DNA from: Prunella strophiata
Taxonomy: Eukaryota; Chordata; Aves; Passeriformes; Prunellidae
Length of the DNA: 64,000 nucleotides
Direction of reading: 5' to 3'
NCBI GenBank assembly: GCA_036583965.1
Contig: JAZBQD010000014.1
Span: 48,179,126-48,243,125, forward strand
Of the stretch, positions 1 to 14,800 are shown in pieces (the first letter of the stretch is position 1; every line of letters starts with the position of its first letter). The position numbers and the translations under genes are program-made. Under the pieces are notes generated by a model. The model did no database searches and was not told where the DNA came from. It worked only from the letters and a program-made list of their open reading frames with translations.

Positions 1-3000
1 TACATATTTTAAAAGTTGCTGGATGGGAGTAGAAAAAGGAGACCAGATTTTTTTTTTTTTTTTTTCCACTTCATGTGCTTGCTGCATTTGTTTGGTTTTT
101 TTTTTTACAATGAAGTAAGGGATTCTATGATGAGGACACCACTAGAAAGCAAATTCTGAGAGGAAGGGCATCTATTACAACTCCAGGGAGGTCAGAAAAT
201 GGCAGCAAGCCCCACTTATAAGACCTCTGCTACAAGAGAAGGAAAAACTGCTGTAAGAAGATACCATCCCAGGCAGAACCTCAGTTATATAAATCACTGG
301 TTTGCACATACATAGCAAGAGTCACACTGATTCTGAACTGACTTAGCACAATGAAAATAGTGCTGGTCACAAAAGAAAAGAAAAGCATCCTGATTAGAAA
401 TACCAAAAGATGCTAAAAAGGTACATTTAACATTTACTAAAAGAGCTGAATGTGGAAAATGTTGGCACCACTAGCCTTCTTTCCTGTCAGCTGCATTCAT
501 TACTGTCATTAGTAAGGTATCTAGAACTGTTGCAGTGGCAACAGTAAATTGTGCTGCTGTATTTTCATTGGGGCAGGTAATCATTAGTCATTCAAACCAT
601 CTGCTGATGAAATACTCTCAGACTGTTTAGGTTATCAAAGAGAATACAGTAGCTGAGAAATGTCAAATTAGCTGGCACAGAAGCATGGCAAATTTTGTGT
701 GAAGATCCCATGTGCTTTGTCATCCACAAGGACATGAGGCCAGGCAGTCCATCTGTTTTATAGGCTGTGGGTGGAGGCAAAGGTCTGCTAAGGGTTAAAT
801 GAGCTGGAGGAAGCATTCCTCTGACTCTGGGACATGTACCAGCCTGGCTATTCTCTGCATCCTCTGCTGCTTGCATGGTCTGCAGTGATAACTCCAGATA
901 AGCTGTACAGAGTAAAGAGGGTGATAGTCAGGCTGCCTGTGTGATTGGATGGAGAAAAGCTCCAAATGATGGAAGTGAGCAGACAGATAAAAAGCAGCAA
1001 GATCTGAACTGTAAGCATCACAAACAAGAGTGGAAGTTCCTCCAGGAATCCACCCAAGTGTGAGAGGCTGACGCACGAACACGGCACAGGAGGATACAGT
1101 GTCCTTGGTCACAGGACAGAGGAGCAGCTCTGTGCCAGTACAAACAGGAGCAGATTATTCTACAGCAGCTGACCTGCTAGAGATGTCTCTCTGAGCCTTT
1201 GGAATGTTCTGATAGCACAAGGAGATAGCTGTGGGATGAAGGATTTCTCAAGTGTGTTAAATAAGACATACTCCATCATCTTTAGCATCATTTGCAGTTA
1301 CCACATCCTAGTGGGACTAGGGGGTGTTGCCCCAGCCCATAGGGATGTAACAGCTAGGATAACAGAGATTAAGTGCTCAGGATAAAGCACTAGTGGTCTG
1401 TCACAGCAGAGGTTCCACAGAGAATGGGCATTCAAAGGCCTTTGCACAGGGCCTTTTCTAAACTTACCTTTATAGGTATGAATATTTTCACAGCTGGGGT
1501 TCTTGCTGTGTTGGGCTACACGTTCACAGCAGGGAGGGGGCACTGCTGCAGGCACTGCACGTCACAGTGACCGTCTGGATGCAGAGAGACTGTTCATTTA
1601 CTTGCTCTGGGGCATTGCATGTATGCTAATGACTTAGAGTCTCTGTGGGGTTTGGCTGCCTGTCAGAGAGGAATGAAGCTGTAGATTTGAAACCAGTGCT
1701 CTGTACTGCAGCAGTTTGGTGAACTACGTGCCTGGCATTTATTTAGGTTATGTCTTGTTTGTGCGTCTATAGTGACATTCAATTAATTCTTCCATAAAAT
1801 ACAGATAAATATTCACACAATTATACAAAGAGACAAAAAAAAGGGGCTCATGTTTGGACTTGCCATCCTTAACAGTATCCCCTTAAACAGAGAGGCTCCC
1901 CTGAGGGAACAAAGCAATATGAGTCTGTAATGTGGGACAGTCAGTGCAGCCGCTGTCACTGTCGAGTGAGGCGCTGCAGGCAGCAGCTGCTGTCTGCAGG
2001 CTGGCAGCAAAGATGGGTGTCTGCATTTTCAGCTATTCTCCCCTAGGCCACGGCTTTGTATGTACTCCTGATTTGGTTTGGTTTACAAAGGAAGAAAGAA
2101 GTGTCTTTGTATCATTGAACAATCTAACTATGGACAAAGGAATTAAAAAAAAAATCTGCCAGTTTTTGTTTATGTATGTAATATGTGTGTACATTTATTT
2201 ATTTGTTTATTTATTTTACTTTGACAGCTGTTGCTAGTTAAAGCTACAACTGCCTTGTTTTTAACAGACTAGTTTAGAGAAATTAAAGCCTTTTTTTCCC
2301 AGTGAAGGAAAGCCTGAAGCTGTCTCACTATATAGCACATCATTGCTGAGGAGAAGCTGTAATCTTCTTGCTTCTTGCCAGGGAGTTCAGTACCCTGGCA
2401 GGCAGTAAGTCTTGTATTCTTGTATATCGGTATGCCAAAAGTTTACACAAATACAAAAGTGGACTGTCCTTTCATCTCCAGAAACCTTTCAGAGATACTG
2501 ACACAACAGGTGGTGGAGGTGTCTCAGAGATGCCATGGGGGAGCCTGCACTGCAGCTGACTTAGGTGCTTGCTGCCTTCTGTACAGGTCAGGGAAGATCA
2601 TAGTGCCAAGATGGCTTTCAGAAACTGGAATTTCATCTCTGAAAATCATCTGCTGGATGTAACAAATTGCTTTCTAGGGATTTTTGGTTGTTTTTTTTTT
2701 TTTTTTTTTTTATTGGCTAAAATCTGGCCATTAGTCCTGTCTTTATTTCTGAAGTTCAGTCTGCAAATACCTTTCAAATGAAAAGATGCACAGCTGTTTC
2801 AACAGTTAAATTCTAAAACTGAATCACAGTTGTCTGGCTGTCCTTTTGCTTTCTAACATCCAAACTCCCAGAATTGGTCTGATTAAATAATTTTGAAGAA
2901 GAAAATGAGAACAGCCAGAATAGCTAAAGTTATCAGTGATTATAGCCAGAAAGAAATCTAATCAAAATAAACTTCTAAACAGTAATCTAAAACTAATATT

Positions 3001-3061
3001 AATCTATAAACGATTGATGAATGAGATAATCATGATAGGACAAGAACATGACAGGTGCATT

Positions 3062-3584
3062 CTTGTCCCTTTGTATTCAGCACTGGTGAGGCCACACCTG
3101 GTGTCCTCTGTTCAGTTCTTGTCCACTCAGAAAAAACTTTTGAGGTGCTGGAGCTTGTCCAGAGAAGGGCAGTGAAACTGGTGGAAAGTTGAGAGCAAAA
3201 GTCATGTGAGGAACAACTGAGGGAGCTGGAGTTGTTCAGCCTGGAGCAAAGGAGGCTTAGGGGAGACTTTATCACTCTCTACAACTGCCTGAAAGGAGGG
3301 TGGGAGTCAGCTTCTTCTCCCAGGCAAGCCAGAGACAGGATAAGAGGAAATGGTCTCAAGCCTGGGCCAGGGGAGGTTCAAATTGGACATCAGGGAGAAT
3401 TTCTTCATGGAAAGCACTAGAGTGGGCTGTCCATGGAGATGATGGAGTCACCATGCCAGAAGGGGTTCAAGAAATGGCTGGACATGGCACTTAGTGCCAT
3501 GGTTAAGTGATATGGTGGAGATCAGTGGAGAAAGGTTAGACTCAATGATCTTGGAGGTCTTTTCTAACCTAAATGATTCTGTGA
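3062..3584 (+). mobile_element. CR1 LINE fragment, 3' end, sense orientation
   Basis: The segment follows the 3' end of avian CR1. It contains the block around gtgaggccacacctgg and ttcagttcttg, then gtccagagaagggcagtgaa, then gttcagcctggagcaaagga, a stretch beginning agaatttcttcatgg, and a terminal ggtcttttctaacctaaatg followed by gattctgtga at 3575-3584. It is 5'-truncated, as most CR1 copies are, and clearly diverged, so it is an old insertion. The long open frames within it are broken remnants and not a working reverse transcriptase. Confidence 0.9.
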
Positions 3585-6500
3585 AGAAATACTTTGAACA
3601 TTATAAAAATGACCTTATTTTCAACATCTCACTTGCTTTCATTCTTTGCAAGAATAATAGAGAGCTGGGTATAAGCAAAAAGTAGAGGTAACTTCCTTTG
3701 TTCTTCATAAAGTTGCTTTTTCCAGGGCCTTATAAATGAGTCCAAGGTCAAAAACAGCCTTCATGGACTCAAGTTTTATCTTTGAAAATTATTTCACACC
3801 AGCTAGGAGGATGTTAATGTGCAAAAAACATCAAGAACAGCAGGTGTTGCACTGCAGTTGAGTTTTGTGTGTTGGTCATTTGCAGCTGGTCACCTTTTCT
3901 TTGGGGACAGCATATCAAGGTGGGTTTGAGCAATGAGTAAATTGTACTAAATGGGTATTGAAAATCTTTGTGCTGGGTTCTTAAGAGTTTAGGCTGATTT
4001 ATGATATCAATCTTTTCTGTGATTGCTATTCTCAAAAATAGTACATTATCTCTTACAAGCTTTGTCTGGATGTATTCTTACTTAGGTTTAAATAAAAGTG
4101 TGTCTTTTTAAAAGAAGTTTAATTAAGATTGTATAAAAACCCTGCAGATTCTTAATTAGGACTAGACTGAGTTAAAAGGGTGTGGGTTTAAGGTTAATTG
4201 AAGTAAACTTCCTTAGCTAAAATAAGAATGCACATTAACTGCTGTACAAGAATATACATACTGCATCAAAACATACATGCAGGCAGGTCAATTTACTTGT
4301 AGTAATATTAAAGTAAAAATGTCAATGTGTTTTATTGTTTTTGTTTATAATACCTTTCATGGGACTCATTGTAGTTTTCAGAAATTCAGGATGAAATATC
4401 ACCTTGTTTCCTGTGCTCTCAGGTTTCTTGACAAGCAGGAATGACCTCTGATAAAGGGTTTGGAGTTCATATCTGCCAAAGATGAACTGCAGCTTCTAAC
4501 CATAACAAATGAATAGTTTTGTTTTCTTTCATCTTGCTGCTGTGCAATCAGCCCTTTGGTGCTATTTCTGCAAAGCTAATCATACATATATTTGGAGTAT
4601 GCCAAGAAAACAGGTACTAGGAACTTAATTGCCCATCTCATGGATAGGGCCATCCTTCCCTTAGATGCTTGCTGGTGGCAAGGCCCAGAGACATCTCTCT
4701 TGATCCATAGTGGCAAAGCATCAACAATTCTGAGAACATGAGATGAGAAGGGCTGCCTTTTTCAGGATGTTACCTGTGGTAGTCAGCACTTAAGCCATTG
4801 TCCAAGGTAGTATAAAAGTTACTCTTTATATGGAACAACTACTGTTTATGTACTATTCAGACGCTAAATGCTAAACTTGAGCTAGATTTAAAACTTACAA
4901 GATTCTGACAAAAACAGGAACTGACCATAAAATATATTTTGCAAGCTTTTGTAAAATCAATCACAGGTGGCTGGTCTGGGGAGACTGAAATAGATGGAAG
5001 AGAGTGGTTGGCAAGCTGAAGGAAAAGGTCAGATCATCAATTTTCTTGAACAGCAAGAAAATTGAGGTGTGATGAGCTAGAAGAGAGAAGGAAGTCTGCA
5101 ACACAGAAGATCCTGGAATAGTAAATGCTCGAATTGTGGATGATTTGGCAAGTGTAAGAGCTAAAATCTCATATGCCAGATAGATATGTGCACTGTGTAT
5201 GTGTAAGAGAGGGGGGAGAATGGGAGAAAGGAAGAGTAAGGGGGGCAGGTATGAACAGTTTTGGTGGTGGCTTTCTTAATCCTTCCCATTCTTCTTTAAA
5301 GAATGCGGCCATTCCCATGAAGAAACCAAGAGACATCCTTAAAATGTAAAATAGAAATGCTTAAAAATGCTGGAAGTGCTATTTAGGGATTTTAATAAAT
5401 GAGGCCTATTTTAGAAATTAAAAACAAGACATCAGTCTCCCTTTATTCCAGTATCTAGATGAGAAGGTGGGTGTCAGATGATTTGCCTTACTAAATGATG
5501 TCACACTGTTCTTAACTGCCATAGGAACAAGAATTCATCGTGTCCATAGAGCCCTCCTCCTGCTTGGGGTGGGAAGATGGGGCAGGGTCTCTAGGACTGG
5601 GGTGGTGCTAGAAGCTGCAATGACTGAGATGATCCAGGGTTGGAGGGGTGGACACAGCTCCTACTTTATTTTCAAATCTTTCAGAGTTTGGAGTGGAAGC
5701 AGGCTCTGTTTTCCTCCCCTGATAATGGCTGATGGTTTCCTCTGTGATTTTCTCTGGGTCTGTCAATCTTGACTGTGGTCTGTTTTACTGAAAGTACCAA
5801 TTAAGTGGCTGAGCATTTGCTCTGCTTCCCAGCTGGTTCCCTCCTCAGTACGGGAAGCAATCTGTGCTGTAGGAGAGCGGGCGGGAGCCCAGGCTGTGAT
5901 CTTGCTGCCGTTTGAAGCTGCCTCAGCAGTGGGATGTGCATTAACAGCATAGTGAGCAGGAAAGAGCAGAACTGGGACCAGGTGGGAGCTGGGGACAAGA
6001 GAAACCACCTGATGCTGTTTTATGTGGGCCTCACTTGTTCCTAATTCTGCTGGCTGTTCAGCCTTGATGGCAGCAGTAAGCCTGGGCACCAGCAATGCCT
6101 TCCCATGGACTGCCATGCTGCTTTCAGCTGCTGTGAAAATGAGGTATTTCCATTTTTTCCTTTCTCTAATGAACACATGAGATGCATTTATGCCCTATGT
6201 AGTGATGCCTCCCCTTATTTTAGCTCCATATATGGTCAGATCCCATTCAGTCCATTTGCTTCCTTTAGGTCTAGCACCTTATAGTTCAGGGAAAATAACT
6301 GAAAGTCTCTGCTTATTGACAAGATCCTCCAGTTTTATTCAGAACTTGGATTTCTGAGCATAGGCTTATTCACCCATTCATCATCACTAGTATGGCCCCA
6401 CAGATATTTTCCTACTGAAAAAATTTACTCTGCAAAATCTCTTTATTTTCAGAATGTATATTACAAACTTGCTGAAGAGCTACTTCAGTTTTCCTCTTTG

Positions 6501-9500
6501 TTTTTCAGAACTCTAAAGATGACACAGGAGAAAATAGCCAAGCATGCCATGTTTTATGTGCTTTGCAATTACTTCCAACATTTGGTGTTTCAGGTTCTTC
6601 CTGGGCATTTTGTCTTTGCAGTCCTCAGCTGTACAAAACACAATGCTCTCCTTTCTATTACCACCCATATAGCAAGCCACAGAGGTTGCCTGAGAATAAA
6701 AGGGTGCACTAAATTAATTCAGTAAATCTGTTAAAAATTTATTTATTAGTTTCTGGTGGACAGATTGGTTTAAAGCACATAATTTGCTACAGAGAATGCT
6801 TTGCTATGTGACTGGCATGAATGAGTCAAAGTGTCTGAAGTATAGGTAGCCAGAAGATAGTATATATTTTCAATTAACAGACAGGTATTGAGTATTTTGA
6901 AAGTAGATACACATCTCCTCTGAAGCTAATAGGCTTAAATCTTTTTTGATACAATCCCTGAAATGTTAAGAAAGATAAGACCAAAACAAGCCTATCCTCT
7001 CAGTAATGGGAAGCAAACAGACACGTACAGAAAATAGTTACTGTTATCTATGACATGGCTTTCAGGTATTTGGCATGGAGCAGTCTATCATATTTTTGTC
7101 CCATACCCTGTCACTTATTTATTTGTTGCTCATGACTGACTCCCAGCACTGCATGTGATTTGGCTGATCAGGCTCAATGTGATGCTGTATCTTAGACACC
7201 AGGTTACTCATTTTGTCTACTGCAAACACATCTGACTGGTCTTCAAGCTCCCTGCTATGGCCACTCTGGTTTGTGCACTTGGAGCTCGTGACATTTTCTA
7301 GGAAATTCATGAGTTATTTTGTTAAGCACCCCATTTTGACTTTTCATCAAGTCTTGTTAGGTAGTTAGGTTTACTCCTAAGTGGGATTTTCTGATCTCTG
7401 ACTGACAACTGCCATCTTTAATGGCTAAGGAAGAGAATTTGGTTCTTCAGCTACAGCTTCACAGCCAGAAGCACTTTCACCCCAATAAATCTCTGCACAA
7501 CACCAAGTTGCTTCCAATTCCACTCACTAATTTCATCTGCTTCAAACAAGATTTGAAAGTTGCTTAGCAGAAAGTGCCTGTAGTGAGTGGAAGGTACCTG
7601 CCATGCCTGCAAAGCAGCATTTGATTAAAGCAATGGCAGAATTTTATGTTGTAGTTATTTATACCCCTAGTTTTGTGTTCTCTAACTGTTATTGTAGTAG
7701 TTACTGGATAAAAGAATAGGAGCACATGTATGTGCTAATACTGTATGTTGTAAACATTTTACACATGCATACAATGGGAATTTTTTATGGCTAGTATGTA
7801 ATAAAGAAGCTTTTACATTACATCCTCTTTCAGGGAAAAGGCTTGTTCTCAGTTGTGGGTTTGTGGGTTTCTATTGTCAGTTTTCGTTGTTGGTATATAA
7901 GAGAGGGAACTGAGTCAAGGCTGTAAAACATAAATTTGGAACTGAAAACAGTGACTTTAAATCCAGTAAGTTCCCAAGCAAAGACATTTTAGTCATATTT
8001 CAATCAAATTTAGTTCTAATCAGCCAGTGGATATGTTCATTGATGAATCCTACTTTGATTCTTCAGATTGCAGGGAAACAGTGATTTTTGTTATTAATTT
8101 GATCCTATTATTTGAAGTAAAACAAACAAAGAAAATAATCAGTTTCAAAATTGGCTGATTGCTTTAAATTATTACCTTTTAGCAATTCTTTTTCATTCAT
8201 CAGTACTTTAGCTGGGCATTAATGTAATATACCTTGATAAAATACCATGTAAGGATACCTTGGTTGTGGTGCTATTTGTACACTTAGTTTGTAGTTTGTC
8301 ATCATTCCTTAAATGTTACTCTGTCACCATTAGGTAGGATCCTGGATGGCAGAGTGCTGAGTCAGGGAAAAAGATGTGTCTTCTGAATAAAGGTAGTCAG
8401 GTGCTTCCTGAAAAGCCAACAATCAGATAATCATTCAGATAGTTGCCTTCTGCTGTGGGTGCTGAGTTTAACCAACTACATTTATGCTTGAAATAATGTT
8501 GTGGGTGTCAGTCACCCAGGCTGGGGTCATTTTGTCCCATGTCATGAATTGCCTAGGCTTGTTGTGTTCCTGCACTGTCCTTCTCCAGCACCAGGATGCC
8601 CTGGGACAGGGGCTGGACTGCCTGGATCTTGAAGTGTTATCCTTTTGAGTCTTTGTCCTTTGTCCTAATCACAACTTTCTTCAGACTTGAGCATTGTGTT
8701 GACAAGATGATTCCCTTGGGGGAGTGTCTCCAGTATGTGCGTATCAGAAGGAATACTAAGTTTTTAGTCTTTGCAAATGATTTTTTGGGAGATGTGCTCC
8801 CAAATGTACTTTGTGTATTTGTACTTCTATACAGGTGCTCTTAAATAGTAATGCTAACTCATTTTTTATTTGTGGGTGGTGACATGGTTGAAGAATGCAA
8901 GAAATAAAAGGGTCATTTGGGGCTCAGGTCAGTTGCCTAAATGAGGCAAATAGAGCCATTTCAGATGCCCTGGAACATATTTCACCTGGCCACCAGCTGT
9001 TAGTCCCTGGTATATTTGTGTGTGTTTTGTGTCAGTGTGTCTCAGCTACCCTATGCATCTCAAACAGCTTTGAATGCACCTGCTCAGACAACCAAATTGA
9101 GCTCTTTTTGTCATCAAGGGTTGTCATTTTTGTATTCTAAAGAGATACAGTCATGTTAAGTGGTGTGGGAATCTGAGATTCCCAAGTAGCTTGAAGGTTT
9201 TTGAGGGTTATTTGTTTGCATTTTGTCTTGAACAGCAGAGAGTGAAAGTCACAGTGATGGTGACAAACTTGGACTCTGGCAAGGCGTGCATGTCAACTGT
9301 TGCCGTGATTAACACCGGCTGCTCAGCAGCCCAGGCTCAGGGCTTGTGGAACATGCTGTACTCAAATAATCTGGCTTAGAAATGCCCTCCACTTGCCATT
9401 TGCAAGCAGGGACAGACAGAAGACAAACATTTCTTCCCCTAAATATGGAGCTTGTTACAGCTTAGTTGCTTGGCAATCCACTTGACTGTGAAATAAGCAG

Positions 9501-11842
9501 ACTATTAAGCAATGCTACTGGTTTCCTTCCTTCTATGGCTTTGCAGGATATTCTGTGATCTTTGGGCCGTTACAGCCTTTGCAGCCATCTGTTTAACTGC
9601 ACTGGGGATAGTGTGCTGCTGCCATGGGTCTGCCTTTGAGGAGAGAAGCTCACTGCATTTCCAGGTGTTTCTTCTGTTGGTTTTTTCTCTGTATGACACT
9701 GCATTTGTATTCCACCGCTTCCCTTTCTTCTTCTAAGCTAATTGTCAACACGTTGCTGCTATCTATGATTACACTTGGCACTGGGAGAAGGGGAGATACT
9801 GAGTGAAGCAAGTGCCTGTGCCTTCCCTGTAGATTTTCATGTATTAATGATTGCCATTTAATACAAAGATACATCTAGATACCTTCATCATTTATTTCCC
9901 TTGGACCAGAAAAAAAAAATTTCTTTCTCAACCCTGTATTCACTAATTAGTCAATTAATTATTATTTCTAAGACCTTCCTTGGTGGGGAAAAATTGAACT
10001 AGCTGCTGTCAGAAAGTACATCCATTTCCATATCAGATTATATTTTCATAGCATGAATTTAAATTTATTTCTCTCCAAAGGTTCTTAGCCTTTAATTTTG
10101 TCTCCAGGGTGCTGGTGCAGAACAGGGTGTTCTTGTTAGAAACTCTTTTCTTGAAAATAATGCTAAACAGAATCTCAAGAAGGTGGCATGATGTGTGAAA
10201 AATAATGAATACATTATTCTAAAGTGTAAGAAAATGTTAGAAACTATACAGCTATGTATTAAAAATCTACAATATATATAAAAAGCTAAAGATCTTTAGG
10301 CACCAGGGTGACTGGCTTATTCCCAGCATCTGCACTGCGAGAGAGATCCAGAAAAGGCAGAAGCACAGAGAACAGTAGTCAGCCAAGCAAATTATTCTTT
10401 AACAACTATTCATTAGTAAAGATTCTTGTGAAATATGTTAACACCAAATGAAATGAACTGAGCAGATGTGCAAAATAAAGAAATTGGCTCTGAAACAGAT
10501 GGGTTTTGTCTATCAGGCCTCTCTTTGTCTGGAAGTAGGGCCTAGATGATGCTTTCTTCTGTTTAATGTATGTGACTGCTAACCATAGCCAAAGTGCAAG
10601 GGAAAAGGTATCCAAGAACTGTTCATTCTGCTGCAAACACTTAATGGTCCCCCTGCATAACTTACCACTGATATGGTGACCACCTTCTGGAGGCAAAATT
10701 AGCAACATAGCTTTACTGGGATGTGAGTTTTTTTGGAATTGTTAACCCTACCAGGGAAATGGCAGAGGCAACAGGTTGCTTGGGTGAAACCCTAGTCCTG
10801 TTAGCATCAGTTGCAAAACTTCCCTGGCATCAAGATTAGCAGGTGGGATTTCCCCTGTGATTCCTGTCTGAGGTCAAACACAGACTCAGTGTTCATCAGT
10901 GATTCTCTCTTATATAAGTTTTCCCTTCGAAAGTGTGAATTTATTGCCCACTGTTTAGCAATGCATTTTGAGATCTGCAATGGGAAGGATGCTAAAGTGT
11001 TAAGCAAAATTTATTAGAAGAGATAATCTCCTTGGATCACTTGTTACAGCTGGGAAAAAACAAGTATGTTTCCAACCTGTGAGCCTTTCTGAAACAGAAG
11101 TCATGTCACTGGCTCCTGTTTCCTCTGAGTCATGGAGCCTTGCTTTTGGACATCAAGTTTTGGTATGTTTCATGTTGTGGCTGCAGAGATTTTATGATTG
11201 TGATGGCCTGAAGACAGAAATGAGATTGAGAAAGAGATTACAGTCACTTCACTAATTCTTTACCAGATGTTGTTTCATCCATTCAGAGACTGGGATTTGT
11301 TTAGATTTTCCTGGATCTGTCATTTTTATTTGGGCAAAATAACATACCAAATATTGAAATACAATGGCAAATTGCAAAGTTAAGCATTCTCAGAATGAGC
11401 AAAATTAGTATTTAGGCAAAGACTGGACGATTTTAGTTGGCAAGAGCTGTTGAGTTCTATTAATTTCTTTGTATACCTGCTTTTAGTTCTGTCTCATGAT
11501 AGGCAAGCACCAGTCCATGTACTGCAGGTATAGGCAACATGCTCTGCATGCTGTGTTTTCATCAATATTTCATGTTCTATGGTAACTGTGACTAAAAAAA
11601 AAAAAAAAACAAAACCAACAAGTCAGCAACTGGGATGTTCTGGCCAATCCCTGGAGTTCCAGCTTTTTCTTGCAATGTGCATATGTGACTTCATTGATAA
11701 AGCCTCCTTTATTAGATACCCAGAAGTTACTATTCTATTAGTTTTATATTAGAAAACAATGGTGTTTTCTGCAGTCTAGCAGCTGTACTTAATCCCACTT
11801 TAGAAAGTGGCTTCAGACCAGACTAGAAATCTAAAAGTTGAG

Positions 11843-11868
11843 TTTAGGCTCATCAGGATGAGCCTAAA
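11843..11868. repeat. Perfect 12-bp inverted repeat (palindrome) with 2-nt spacer
   Basis: tttaggctcatc at 11843-11854 is followed by ag and then its exact reverse complement gatgagcctaaa at 11857-11868. No gene or repeat family is recognised around it. It could extrude as a cruciform or form a tight RNA hairpin within the ST7 intron transcript, or be the remnant of a small inverted-repeat element. Function is unknown. Confidence 0.7.
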
Positions 11869-14800
11869 GAAAAGGAGAACTGGAGTTTTGGGGCGCACTT
11901 CTGTCCCTTTAACTCTGATGATGTCAGTATGAAAACTGACATAGTATTAGGCTATTTGTGCAGGACTAGAAAGTTTTAATTTCTGTATGTTAAGTGCTCT
12001 GAGCATTGAGACAAGAGGTGCAAGTGCAGAAGACAGTGTTTATTAACTTTTTATAAAAACCTTGTCAAAATTATGACTATCCTCATTTGTTACAGGCTTT
12101 TACAATGCTTATAAATTGAAATTAATACCTGTGATTGAAAGTAATATCTGTATCAATATCTGTATTGGAAGATTTTTTTCATTTATTGTATGAAAGGCCA
12201 GAATATAGGAAGTACATTACTGAAAACTTTGCTCCAGAAGAGATAACAGACAAACAGATTGGGAAAAAAAATCCCATCAGTAAAATAGGTTGTCTTTACC
12301 ATTTAATATGAGGAGTTCTCAACACAGTCTTTTTCTCTTCACTGGGAAGAAACACGTGCCTGTTAAGGCCTTTTTTTAGGCTGACAGTGTCCTTTTACTG
12401 TGAAACAAGACAGTAAATTATCCCATTCTTTGTGGTTCAGAAAAAGAGATGTAAAAATACTGCTCAAGGCCATGAACCTAAAAAACCACAAGACACTCAA
12501 TGACTGAATGTCTTGTATTACTGGGTGTAGAGCTGTCCTGAAGCTTTTGCTATTGGAGCAAACAGCTTTGGAGAAGTTCTTGAATTAAATCAAATAACCA
12601 AAATCTCACTAAACCCCTCAGTTTAAATAATAGTACAGGCAAATGCTTGGTGCTACACACAAAGGTTTAGCTGCTGAGCTGCTGGTACTCGTAGTGAAAG
12701 ACAGAAAGCTAATACTCTGGGCTGGAAATCTGCTCCTTGGAGTCCATCTTAAGCATAGATTATTTGGGAAACTGCCTGGAGAGTCTGTGGCTTAGCATCA
12801 CATGACAGTGGAGGAGGAGGAAGGAAAGGTGAAGAAGAACATGAAGAAAGGAAATAAAAACACAAGTGAATTTTGGCTTTCCTGAGATATATTTTAACAA
12901 GTACTCTTTTGGCATGAGAAGGTGGGTTATCATAAACCCCACTGTGTCACTCTGAATGGTGAGTCAGAGATGAAGCTACAAGTGGTGCAGCACAGTGTGA
13001 TTGGTGAGATGAACTGTCACTCATGCAGTTGTGTTTGCCCTGAGTGCTGGACACTGACACCTGCAGCCACATCTCTGGTCCAAGCAGCCCTCCCACGAAA
13101 GGTGCTGTGCCCAGGCAAGATAGTCTGTGCTCTGTGAGAGAGGAGCAGAGTCAGACCTCAAGCCCTTTGGCACTGAACTGGTTTTAACCTCTTTTTAAGT
13201 TCTCTCTAAAGGAAGGAGTGTTGTGGCTCTCTGATCCCCTGGTTGAGTAGCTGAGTCTGTTGGGATGGTGTAGGAAATGGCAGTACCTGGAGGATTTTAA
13301 CACAAAAACTAGGAATACCAGATAAAAATAAGGCATGTGGATTTTCTAACAGATAGACAGAAGTGAGGGCAAACAGAAGGCAAACTCTGAGTTCAGCATT
13401 CATCAGGTTTAGGGGCCAGAGCCAGGGGTTTAGTATGGGCTAAAGTTGGATCCCTCTATACCACTCCTCCTGCTGCTTTGCTACCCAAACAGCATCACTC
13501 CTGCCTAAAGGACCTTGTCCAGGAAGGGTCTGCATTGTCCCTCACCTGGACTTGGCTGGTGTGTGGCAACTCCTTCAGTTACTGATTTCAGCTTCTTGGG
13601 GATCCCTTTCAAAGTGAGGTTCAGTAGTACAGAGGCTGCCCTGCCTCAAATCAAAAGGAAAAGCTGCTGCTGCTGCAACCCCAGGTTATCCCCATGAATT
13701 AGCACCTCTCCAGGAATCTCACTGCCTTGACTCCACCAGGCAATACAGAAATCAATTACAGACTTTATTCTTGCAATAGAGCCTTGACAGTGATGGCTTC
13801 CTTTTCTTCAACAGGGTTATTTTCCTTCAAGGTTAAAAGGAACTTTTTATTCTTCCTTTAAATAAAATAAATATCTGTATTTCCTGATTATATCCCTTTG
13901 TCCTTCAGTTCTCTTCATCAACCACTTTTTAGTTTCTTCCCAGCCTTTTTAGCTGAACTACAGGGATATCTGATTTCAGGGAAAACTTTACAAAATAATT
14001 TACTGGGAGGTTGTTCTGTGTCAGTGGGAACTTTGACTAGAATTGAGTTTTGCACTCTGGCTTCTTCTCCTTTTGAGACTGTCTCCAATGCATTGGGATG
14101 GGAGGGAGGGGAAAGACGAGAAGATAAATCTACTGTGCTGTGTTTGAATGACGTTGCAAATTGAAACTAAATTGAGCTAAATGACCGAATGAATAATTTA
14201 CAAGTCAAAGAGAAAGGAACTGCAGTGGAGGTAAGGAAGTGGATGCACATAATGGGAAGTGGAGGCAAGAAGAGGCTTTTAAACTACTGCAGCATGGAAG
14301 AAAGTAAAAATGGCCTTGTGAACTGGACACTGATGTGCTGGGGAAATTAACTTACAAACTGCAGGTGTGCCCTGAAGAGATGGAGGAGCAAATAACTCAG
14401 TCCTTTTATCCCATGTGACCACTTCAGGAAATCTGACCAACAGACAGCACTTTGGTCCCACTCATGCTGGCCTCAAGCAAAAGGTCTTCATGGGCCCATC
14501 TGCCAGCAGAGGCTCTGCTTTCCCTGGCAGCTCTGTGCAAGGTCCTGGTGATAAACAATTCTAAAGAAAGGGAGTATAACTGTGGTGAAAAACTTGGTCT
14601 GCTCAGAGCAAAACAGAAAAATCAGTAGTGGTCTATTCAGAAATAAAATTATACTTTTCAAGACTGTCAGTAAAGAATCCAGACATTTCATTTTATTTGT
14701 CAATTTTGCTTTCCTTTTTTCTGCTTATTCAGTCTTATCAGTGAGGATTTGGCAGAAATTGCTTGGCTCAGTATGAAATAAGTGTGAAACTGCAGGACAA

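Noticed and set aside
5763..6176. 137-codon open frame on the - strand
   Set aside because: No recognisable motif, signal peptide or splice structure; frames of this length recur several times in the window by chance.
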